Source of the DNA: Spirogloea muscicola
Lineage: Eukaryota > Streptophyta > Zygnematophyceae > Spirogloeales > Spirogloeaceae
Length of the DNA stretch: 13,207 nucleotides
Direction: 5' to 3'
Assembly (NCBI GenBank): GCA_009602725.1
Contig: WELB01000002.1
Span: forward strand, 258,021 to 271,227
Shown: piece after piece, positions 1 to 6,123 of the stretch
Numbering within the stretch: the first letter of the stretch is position 1
Layout: every line of letters begins with the position of its first letter
Made by a program: the position numbers and the translations under genes
Notes under the pieces: model-generated
The model's input: only the letters and a program-made list of their open reading frames with translations
Databases searched by the model: none
Told to the model about the DNA's origin: nothing

Positions 1-325
1 CTGGACAGAGCCAGAGGCAGCAGCTAGGGCTCTTCCGGCACGAAGGTGCAGCGCACGGGCCATGGACTTCTGCAGCGAGACGGCCAGGCGCATGCGATAC
101 ACTTGTGCCAGCGACCCGGCTGCAGGAAAGTCTACCGGCTCACCATGGAAGCGACGGGCGATTGCGTGGCGGGCGAGCTGGTTAAGTAGCTCAAGCCACC
201 GAGCGCCCAGTGCCCCATGGATGTCAATTGCCACCGGGAAGAACTCGTCTTCCAGCGGATGGTCGGCGTACTTGATCTCTTTTGCCCGAGCGGCGCAGGC
301 GACCGCATACCCGGAAAAGGACTAC
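1..325 (-). pseudogene. Retroelement 3'-ORF fragment, copy 1
   Basis: Read on the minus strand, this stretch is open from about 325 to the window edge. It encodes the C-terminal part of a protein also found at 608-1135, 2173-2555, 2842-3113 and 3475-3772. Recognisable blocks in order are GYAVACAARAK, IKYADH, FFPVAIDIHGALGARWLELL, RRFHGEPVDFPAAGS, QVYRMRLAVSLQKSMARA and LHLRAGRALAAASG. Its 5' side starts abruptly at the GYAV block, directly behind the 3' UTR of another fragment, which fits a 5'-truncated insertion. The pattern of an aspartate upstream (seen in copy 2), then K..KY and a FFP.AID..G.LG block, resembles the C-terminal region of some eukaryotic retroelement polyproteins and may be a restriction-like endonuclease fold. 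That assignment is inference. The 3' end lies outside the window. Confidence 0.6.
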
Positions 326-607
326 ACTACCAAGCACGACAACGCACCAGGGAAGCTCAGTACCCGCGAGTGAGCGAGTGAGCAACATCAGGTCGGAGTA
401 GCTCGTTGCAGGGAAGGAGGCACTTCGCCGAGACCCAGAGAGGAGAGGAGAAGAAGGGCTCGCCCATTGAAAATATGGGCTGGAACAGCCAGCCCAAAAA
501 AGAATGAACAGAGTACAAGAAGAGGGGGGGGGAAGCCAGGCGAAGCCCTAAGGCGAAGCAGCAGAAATGACAAGCACACAAGAAAAAACAAAGCAGCTAT
601 TAACCAC
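326..607 (-). mobile_element. Retroelement tail remnant and 3' UTR of copy 2
   Basis: Reading down the minus strand from 607, the sequence is the 3' UTR that follows the stop of copy 2. It includes CATTCTTTTTTGGGCTGG, a perfect 7-bp stem at 477-483/489-495 and an ATGGGCGAGCCCTTCTTCT block near 446-470. At about 361-400 a separate tail remnant encodes SDLMLLTR with an 8-bp insertion before its final GY. A short UTR (326-360) follows and meets copy 1. No intact gene is present. The arrangement is a chain of 3' ends, as expected when truncated elements insert into or beside one another. Confidence 0.5.
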
Positions 608-1135
608 TCAGTAACCCCTGCTAAGCAGGCGCAGGTCGGAGAGGCTATGCTCCTGGAAGTATGTCCCCTGGCCAGAGGCAGCAGCAAGGGCTCGGCCAGC
701 ACGCAGGTGCAGCGCACGGGCCATGGACCTCTGCAGCGAGACGGCCAGGCGCATGCGATACACCTGGGCCAACGACCCGGCGGCGGGGAAGTCCACCGGC
801 TCCCCATGGAAGCGGCGGGCAACGGCGTGACGAGCAACTTGGTGGAGCAGTTCGAGCCACCGAGCACCCAACGCCCCATGGGTGTCGATAGCCAGAGGGA
901 AGAACGCGTCGGCTGGCGGATGGTCGGCGTACTTGGTCACCTTTGCGCGAGCGGCGCCTTCGACCGCATACCCAGCCTGGGTGGCACACTGGACTGGGTG
1001 GGAGCGGTCGAAGGCGTCGGTGGTCACCACGTCCAGGAGAAGACAGAGGCGGCTGTGAAAAGAACGGCACAGCCGTTCCAAATGTCCCTTCCGTTCCTTG
1101 TATTGGGCTGGCCAATCACAGCCATCGCCCACTAC
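608..1135 (-). pseudogene. Retroelement 3'-ORF fragment, copy 2
   Basis: This is the best-preserved copy of the family in the window. On the minus strand the frame is open from about 1234 to the TGA at 608-610. Convincing family sequence starts near 1075 with LCLLLDVVTTDAF, then GYAVEGAARAKVTKYADH, FFPLAIDTHGALGARWLELL, FHGEPVDFPAAGSLAQVYRM, LHLRAGRALAAASG and the terminal SLSDLRLLSRGY. The D-V-V-T, E.(3)..K..KY and FFPLAID blocks have the spacing of a PD-(D/E)XK-like nuclease core. Such domains sit at the C-terminus of R2-type and some other non-LTR retroelements, but family membership is inferred from pattern only. No reverse transcriptase motif is present, so this is a 5'-truncated, probably dead copy. 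Copy 1 is clearly homologous. Confidence 0.6.
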
Positions 1136-1150
1136 TAGAAGAGAGACAAC

Positions 1151-1250
1151 AAGCGCGGCCAGATTGACTGGTGGCTGGGAGAGGCCAGCCCAAAAGAAAT
1201 CAAGCGCGGCCAGACTGACGGGTGGCCAGCCCAAAAGGAATGGACAAGGA
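1151..1250. repeat. Two-unit direct repeat, period 51 bp
   Basis: The motif AAGCGCGGCCAGA starts at 1151 and again at 1202. Each is followed by TTGACTGGTGG or CTGACGGGTGG and then by GGCCAGCCCAAAAG. The first unit has an 8-bp insertion that forms a GGCTGG/CCAGCC hairpin at 1173-1190. A more distant third relative (GCGCGTCCAAAGTGACTGG) begins near 1364. On the minus strand these units read as the CTTTTGGGCTGG part of the retroelement 3' UTR, so they are probably stacked UTR fragments. Confidence 0.55.
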
Positions 1251-1297
1251 CAGAAGAAGCCTGGGTGCTAAGTGCTAAGACAGCAGCAAGGGGACTC

Positions 1298-1484
1298 TCA
1301 GTAACCTCTAGTCAGAACATGCAAGTCTGAATAGCTAGACGGCGGAAAGACAACAGAGAACAGCGCGTCCAAAGTGACTGGTGGCTGTGAGAAGAAGTAG
1401 CTCTTTCAATGGGGGCAGGGGCTGTGAGAGGCCAGCGCAATAAAAGAAGAGGGGCTAGCAAAGCCAGTCCAGAAAAGAATGGAC
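1298..1484 (-). mobile_element. Retroelement tail remnant and UTR pieces
   Basis: On the minus strand, 1335 to 1298 encodes YSDLHVLTRGY followed by a TGA, the same protein end as copy 2. Nothing of the rest of the ORF precedes it. The sequence at 1340-1484 is 3' UTR material on the same strand: the CCCCTGCCCCCATT block at about 1408-1422, a degenerate GCTGG hairpin, and the CCATTCTTTTCTGGACTGG arm ending at 1484. That arm is an inverted copy of sequence at 1706-1738. Confidence 0.5.
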
Positions 1485-1772
1485 AATGTCCGCAGGCCTC
1501 ATGCCGTCCACTTGTGCGCAGGCCGCGCAATCGCGGCTGCTTCTGTTGTTTGTTCTGGGTCGCGTCTGATTGCTTCTTTTCCAGCTTCGAGCTATTCTGA
1601 CCTGATGTTGCTCACCCGCGGGTATAGAGCTTCCTGTGGTTTCGTCGTGTCTTCTTGTCTAGATGCCTAGCTGTGCGTTTCTTCGCTCTTTGGCTTTTGG
1701 ACTAGTCCATTCTTTCTGGGCTGGCTTTGCTAGCCCCCTCCTTCTCTATGGGCGAGCACTTTCTTCTAAAGC
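1485..1772 (+). pseudogene. Retroelement 3'-ORF fragment, copy 3, with 3' UTR
   Basis: On the plus strand the frame reads VHLCAGRAIAAAS and, about 20 codons later, SSYSDLMLLTRGY ending at 1625. These match the last part of copy 2. The expected stop is lost (AGA follows the final Tyr). The 3' UTR follows, with a stem at 1718-1725/1729-1736 (GGGCTGGC-TTT-GCTAGCCC) and the TATGGGCGAGCACTTTCTTCT block to 1770. The copy is truncated at its 5' end near 1485, where it abuts minus-strand UTR material from another element. Confidence 0.5.
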
Positions 1773-1888
1773 CACAAAGAGTGCCCGGAAAGACAAAACT
1801 ACACACCACGACACGAAAGGATGGACCAAGCGAGTGGACAAGGTCTGGAGGGGCCGTGTAGAGATCTACATACTAAACACGTCACTTA

Positions 1889-2170
1889 AAGAGAGAAGTC
1901 CTCAATCAGTTGGAGCCAGTGAAGCCCCAGGGGCAGCCATGCCGCTGCTCGCCGCCGCAGCAGCCGCCGCACTGCTGCGGGCCTGCTGCGGGGCGCCCGT
2001 CGCTGTGCCCGTCAAGGGCCAGTCGCTGGTCTGCGCCCAGGAGGTGGAGTCGCCGCCGGACGGCGGCGCCACAGGGCCAGTCTTCCGCTGCGCATTGCGC
2101 TAGTGCTTCCTGGTGTAGTGGGTTGGCTCCTAAACCCAGTATGTTCGAACTCAACGACGACTTCTCTCTT
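1889..2170 (+). mobile_element. MITE-like element, copy A
   Basis: The element is bounded by TA dinucleotides (1887-1888 and 2171-2172). It starts AAGAGAGAAGTCCTCA and ends in a 47-bp inverted repeat (2124-2170) whose outer end is GACTTCTCTCTT. The left inverted repeat has lost its middle part (the TTCGAACATAGTGGG segment), so the element is about 17 bp shorter than copy B. The interior is GC-rich and holds a small ORF at 1939-2103 that starts MPLLAAAAAAALLRACCG, a hydrophobic, signal-peptide-like opening. By eye it is about 96% identical to copy B from the GAGCC block onward (11 differences in about 257 bases). The TA target and long TIRs suggest a non-autonomous Tc1/mariner-like element. 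No transposase is present. Confidence 0.65.
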
Positions 2171-2172
2171 TA

Positions 2173-2555
2173 TCCGGCGATGGAGGTGTCTGGGATCATG
2201 CCAATCTCCTCAAGGCGCGGCAAGCCATACGTGCGGCGTCTGGACGTGGTCGCTACCCCGCGGGGCGGTGGGCCTCGTCTGCTCTTGGACGTGGTACTGA
2301 TCGACGCATACAAGGCTGGCGCACCAACGTCAACCGTGTCTGGCTGGGCCACGTCCAGCGCGGAGCGCAAGAAGGAGCGGCACTACCATGATCATCCTCG
2401 AGGGGACCATCTTTACCCGTGTGCCATGGATATCTATGGAGGCTACGGCGTGAAATGGTCCTCCCTGATCCAGCATCTGGCCCGGCTGGTTGATGCGCGT
2501 CGTCGAAGTCGGGGGGGCAGCTTGGGCCACTCCAGCATTCCGCAGGCCTTAGTTG
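2173..2555 (+). pseudogene. Retroelement 3'-ORF fragment, copy 4
   Basis: The plus-strand frame is open into the assembly gap. It reads VRRLDVVATP, PRLLLDVVLIDAY, SSAERKKERHYHDH, LYPCAMDIYGGYGVKWSSLI and QHLARLVDARRRSRG. It is a diverged member of the same family: the D.....E..K..HY spacing is kept, but G.LGARWLELL is replaced by GGYGVKWSSLI. It extends further upstream than the other copies and contributes the LDVVATP block. It begins immediately after MITE copy A, whose terminal repeat is read through in the same frame. The 3' end is hidden in the N gap. Positions 2448-2555 are identical to the reverse complement of 3006-3113. Confidence 0.55.
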
Positions 2556-2823
2556 NNNNNNNNNNNNNNNNNNNNNNNNNNNNNNNNNNNNNNNNNNNNN
2601 NNNNNNNNNNNNNNNNNNNNNNNNNNNNNNNNNNNNNNNNNNNNNNNNNNNNNNNNNNNNNNNNNNNNNNNNNNNNNNNNNNNNNNNNNNNNNNNNNNNN
2701 NNNNNNNNNNNNNNNNNNNNNNNNNNNNNNNNNNNNNNNNNNNNNNNNNNNNNNNNNNNNNNNNNNNNNNNNNNNNNNNNNNNNNNNNNNNNNNNNNNNN
2801 NNNNNNNNNNNNNNNNNNNNNNN
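2556..2823. other. Assembly gap (268 N)
   Basis: An unbroken run of N lies between two arms of an inverted repeat. The rest of copy 4 (about 180 bp, judging from the opposite copy) would fit inside it. Such gaps often mark palindromic sequence that could not be assembled, so the order and orientation across this point should not be trusted. Confidence 0.95.
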
Positions 2824-2841
2824 AAGGTACCTAAGATGACA

Positions 2842-3113
2842 TTAGTACCCACGGGTGAGCACAAACAAATCTGACAAGCTAACTTGGGGAGCTGGAGCGC
2901 CGCCACGAAAGCCGGAGGCCTGACTTAGAGCGCGCCCTGCACGTTGATGAAGAGCCAATGCTTGCGAGCGCTGCAAACTAAGCGAGAGCCGCATTCTATA
3001 ATATGCAACTAAGGCCTGCGGAATGCTGGAGTGGCCCAAGCTGCCCCCCCGACTTCGACGACGCGCATCAACCAGCCGGGCCAGATGCTGGATCAGGGAG
3101 GACCATTTCACGC
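2842..3113 (-). pseudogene. Retroelement 3'-ORF fragment, copy 5
   Basis: On the minus strand, from 3113, the frame reads VKWSSLIQHLARLVDARRR, then YYRMRLSLSLQRSQALALHQ, RAGRALSQASGF and the terminal SLSDLFVLTRGY with its stop at 2842. It is the same subfamily as copy 4: the first 108 bp are identical to it. It supplies the C-terminal part that the gap hides in copy 4. Its 5' side is broken and joins MITE copy B through a short stretch (3114-3128) resembling TTTACCCGTGTGC at 2412-2424 of copy 4. A deletion in this copy is therefore likely. Confidence 0.55.
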
Positions 3114-3128
3114 ACAACGCACACGGTA

Positions 3129-3427
3129 AAGAGAGAAGTCCCCATTGAGTTCGAAAATAGTGGGTTTAGGAGCCAACCCACTACACCAGGAAGCACTTGG
3201 GCAATGCGCAGCGGAAGACAGGCCCTGTGGCGCCGCCGTCCGGCGGCGACTCCACCTCCTGGGCGCCGACCAGCGACTGGCCCTTGACGGGCACAGCCAC
3301 GGGCGCCCCGCAGCAGGCCCGCAGCAGTGCGGCGGCTGCTGCGGCGGCGAGCAGCGGCAAGGCTGCCCCTGGGGCTTCACTGGCTCCTAAACCCACTATG
3401 TTCGAACTCAATGAGGACTTCTCTCTC
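3129..3427 (-). mobile_element. MITE-like element, copy B
   Basis: This is a complete element of 299 bp flanked by TA on both sides (3127-3128 and 3428-3429). Its terminal inverted repeats are 3129-3175 and 3381-3427, and 44 of 47 positions are complementary. The GC-rich interior matches copy A in reverse orientation. The interior frame of copy A stays open here and runs slightly further (to ALPKCFLV and a stop), but the ATG of copy A is TTG here. The short outside flank (3430-3462, reverse complemented) also resembles the sequence left of copy A at 1857-1886. The two may therefore have been duplicated together with flanking DNA rather than inserted independently. Confidence 0.7.
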
Positions 3428-3474
3428 TAACTGACGTATTTAGAGTGTAGTTCTCTACAGGCCGGATGGATCCT

Positions 3475-3772
3475 CAATGGGCGAGCCCTTTCTTCTTCTG
3501 ATGGAAGAGCGTCCTCTCTTTCTCGGCTGGCCAAGCTTGTGCGGCGCGTTGTGTCCCGCAGGCGCGGTGAGCCGGCTGACTTCAACGCCGCTGGCTCGTG
3601 GGCCCAAGTCTATCGCATGCAATTGTCGGTCTTCCTCCAGCGGTCCATGGCCCAAGCCTTGCATCTGCGTGCTGGCCGCGCTCTCGCTGCGGCCTCCGGC
3701 TTTCGTCAGGGGGATAATTACTTTTCCGGCAGCTAGGCTGTCGGATTTGAGGCTCTTCACTCGTAACTACTC
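3475..3772 (+). pseudogene. Retroelement 3'-ORF fragment, copy 6
   Basis: A 3' UTR block (TCAATGGGCGAGCCCTTTCT) at about 3474-3498 precedes a truncated ORF. From about 3517 it reads LAKLVRRVV, GEPADFNAAGSWAQVYRM, QLSVFLQRSMAQALHL, RAGRALAAASGF. It then shifts frame near 3725, after which RLSDLRLFTRNY is read in another frame. The terminal stop is lost (TCA). The copy is closest to copies 1 and 2. It is non-functional because of the frameshift and truncation. Confidence 0.55.
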
Positions 3773-4170
3773 AGTGGTCCATCCTCCCCCCGTTCTGACA
3801 TAGCTTCTTCAGGCCCCTTCGCAGCTGCTCAGCATTTATGGCCCCTTCGAACCTTTGTCAATTCTTTGCGGGCTGGCTTTCCACAGCCCTTGCCCCCATT
3901 TGGAGTGCCACTTCTGCCACTTCTTCTTCTTCTATTTCATGCGCACCGCGCGCCTTCTCTCTAAGTAGACGGCAATGGTTGAGAAAAGTAGCTCTTCCGG
4001 CAGCTAGTCTGTCGGATGTGAGGCTCCTCACTCGTAACTACTGAGTGGTCCATCCTCCCCCCTTTCTGACATAGCTTCTTCGGGCCCCTTCGTAGCTGCT
4101 CAGTGTTGATGACCCCTTCGAACCTTTGTCAATGCTTTTCGGGCTGGCTGTTCGCAGCCCTTGCCCCCTT
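3722..4170 (+). repeat. Direct duplication of retroelement tail and 3' UTR, period about 271 bp
   Basis: The block TTCCGGCAGCTAG.CTGTCGGAT followed by TCGTAACTACT.AGTGGTCC occurs at about 3723-3780 and again at 3992-4050. Both are followed by CATAGCTTCTTC.GGCCCCTTCG, CCTTTGTCAAT and GGGCTGGCT. The second unit keeps an intact stop after SDVRLLTRNY (about 4005-4043). Each unit contains a GGGCTG/CAGCCC hairpin (3870-3875/3884-3889 and 4141-4146/4155-4160). The second unit is preceded by unrelated sequence rather than the rest of the ORF, so it is a tail-only copy. Confidence 0.65.
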
Positions 4171-4196
4171 CTCTCTTCCAAGAAGAAGTGGCACCC

Positions 4197-4220
4197 TGCT
4201 TGCTTGCTTGCTTGCTTGCT
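4197..4220. repeat. (TGCT)6 microsatellite
   Basis: Six perfect TGCT units lie just beyond the end of the second retroelement 3' UTR. A short tandem repeat at this place could be the 3' tail of a non-LTR element, but only one copy shows it, so this is uncertain. Confidence 0.8.
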
Positions 4221-4276
4221 GCCGCCCTGCAGTATATCTGGAAGCCTGCCCGCCGAGCTTGGGATGAGTGGAACTC

Positions 4277-4681
4277 TCACTGCCCTTCTCCTCCGCGGTC
4301 GTCCAAGCTCCTCAAAGTGAACTCGGCAGCCTCCCTCTCCAACATGACTTGATGGACATCCTCAATGTCGTAGTGCTTCTTATTAAGCTGTTGCCTGCGC
4401 ACAGTCAAGAGATCGACTACATGCCAAAGGGCTTTACCAGCCACAACGCGTAAGAATTGTGCTGCTAAATCTTGAGGACTGATAGTGGTATCAGACTTCT
4501 CTATCAGCTTTATGTATCTGAAATAACAGACTATAATGTTCTCATTCGGTTCTCTCTGGAACCTCAAAAGATCTCGCTTATATTGTAGTGTGTCCTCTGG
4601 AATTTGCAGAGTGAACTGACGAAATACTTCTGCCACAGGATCAACTACCTGTGGACTCTCAACACTGCACTCCTCTCCAAA
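4277..4681 (-). pseudogene. LTR-retrotransposon Gag-like fragment
   Basis: The minus-strand frame is open from just after a TAG at about 4682 to the stop at 4277, with no ATG near the 5' end. It reads VVDPVAEVFRQFTLQIPEDT, then LLRFQREPNENIIVCYFRYI, then TTISPQDLAAQFLRVVAGKA, and finally HYDIEDVHQVMLEREAAE. The order (Q..NE.I..Y..R...L, about 15 residues, Q.L...FLR.V, then a D.EDV....L..E helix) is the usual pattern of retrotransposon Gag capsid regions, most like Ty3/Gypsy. No zinc knuckle, protease or reverse transcriptase follows. LTRs were not seen. It is AT-richer than the retroelement nest and appears to be an isolated relic or domesticated fragment. Confidence 0.5.
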
Positions 4682-4809
4682 CTAGTGTGACGATGTGGCT
4701 GGCACACAGCAGTATGTCTAACTTTTCCATCAAGACTGCTCCCGTGCATTTCAGGTCTGCTTGATGCATGTTGTCTGGGACTAACTTGACCTGACACATA
4801 CCTGAACAG

Positions 4810-5797
4810 GCTGACAGGCTCCCTGCCACCAGCAGTCGGCAATAGCCAGAATCTGACGAACCTTGAGGTCAATATGAACAAGTGCGCAGGCCTGCGCCTT
4901 TGCCCTTCTACTTTAAGTCACATATGCTGCACGCAAAGCACAACCGTACATCAGCATGCAGCCTGTGCCATATCGAGAAGCTAAGTTTGTGCAAATGTGC
5001 TTGATCAACAGCATCACTGGTACAATTCCGCCCGAATATGGCAATCTTACCAGCATTGACTCCTTCTTGGCAACCGATAACAGGTATGGCTAGCTCAATT
5101 GATTGACAGAGTAGAAGAAGTATACAATTGAGACTTTGCAATCTAAGCCTGGATGTAACACTAGCACCTGAAGCAACTTACTGAAGAGGCACAGGACCGT
5201 CAAGCAGACGTTTCAAGCGGCCATGCGTTTGCATGGTCTCCTGCGCAGCTTAAGCGGTAGCCTCCCATCAGAACTGAGTCACTGTAAGGCACTTGGCGCG
5301 CTCAACCTTCAGAGAAATAGGTATTGCTCATGTAGCCAGAGAAATTGCTCTTGCAGAGGTCGTCCCTTCAATCATTTCACGACCAGCTGTCAGTGTCCAA
5401 CTTGTTTGGCTTGTAACCATCCCTCTTTTGTGCAGTGTGATCTGATTAGATGGACATAGTCATTCACTGTCTAAGCCTGCAGTCTTGGAAGTGTGTCAGA
5501 GACAGTGGGGCTCTGCTACAGTGTTGTATTGATACCCCATGTGTTCAGTCTTTTGACTAAGAAAACCATGATACAAACACGTTGCACATCTATTACTGAT
5601 TCTGCAGTAATAGAAGTCTGTCACAACAGTGGGGCTCTGCTGACGTATCATACTGCATATCACATTCTTCGTGCTTGTGCAACCTGTGAGAACGCTGCTC
5701 ACAGTCTTTCATACCTTTTCCACAGACTCAGTGGGCCCATCCCTCCATCATATGGCAACTTGGGTAATGTGACAGGCCTCTTCTTGTATTCCAACAA
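4810..5797 (+). CDS. Leucine-rich repeat protein, four LRR exons (partial)
   Basis: Four exons each encode one plant-type leucine-rich repeat: 4810-4881 (LTGSLPPAVGN), 5012-5083 (ITGTIPPEYGN), 5249-5320 (LSGSLPSELSH) and 5726-5797 (LSGPIPPSYGN). Each is exactly 72 bp, begins after an AG with the last base of a codon, and ends with AA or AG before GT. All introns are therefore phase 2, and splicing yields a continuous frame of 24-residue repeats of the form N.L.G.(I/L)P.E.GN...L..L.L..N. Introns are 130, 165 and 405 bp. This consensus is typical of plant receptor-like kinases and receptor-like proteins, where LRRs form an extracellular or ligand-binding solenoid. No signal peptide, kinase or transmembrane exon was found, so start, end and function are unknown. 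It could be a fragment or pseudogene. Direct splicing to the formin downstream is unlikely because the phases do not match. Confidence 0.7.
5479..5645. repeat. Direct repeat inside the LRR intron, period 125 bp
   Basis: GCAGTCTTGGAAGTGTGTCA...CAGTGGGGCTCTGCT at 5479-5514 recurs in similar form at 5604-5641. The shared core is CAGTGGGGCTCTGCT. Both lie in the 405-bp intron between the third and fourth LRR exons. They do not encode an LRR. Confidence 0.5.
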
Positions 5798-6123
5798 GTG
5801 GGTATTACTCCTTTGTTGTCAACTGGTTATTGGCAATGATGAACCTTGAACCTGACTGTTTCCATGCTACCTTCCATGAAGTCAGGGTACAAACCATCAT
5901 AGTCAGCTGCCACGGCATTGTTTTATAGAGATCGCATGAGCCACGATCACAATCTCTTCTCAGCTTCTGAGCTGGATGAGTGCAGAATCTGAATCTCTTT
6001 CCCCTAGATCCTTGCCATGCTTCGTGGGAAAATAATTTGTTGTACTTGCCGGCTGAGGTGGGGCTGCTGGTTACTGAGGCTGGGCCGCTCGCTGGCTGGG
6101 AAAAAGGTGGCCATGGACGTGGA

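Noticed and set aside
467-1138. Plus-strand open frame of 223 codons
   Set aside because: It is the antisense shadow of retroelement copy 2 and its 3' UTR. The minus-strand reading matches the other copies at the protein level.
1910-2839. Long open frame across the MITE, retroelement copy 4 and the N gap as one protein
   Set aside because: The frame runs through a MITE terminal repeat and through 268 Ns. It is a chance fusion of unrelated repeats.
1-4220. CRISPR array or bacterial repeat system
   Set aside because: Repeats are long, diverged, on both strands and unevenly spaced, with coding similarity to a retroelement. The neighbouring genes are spliced eukaryotic genes.
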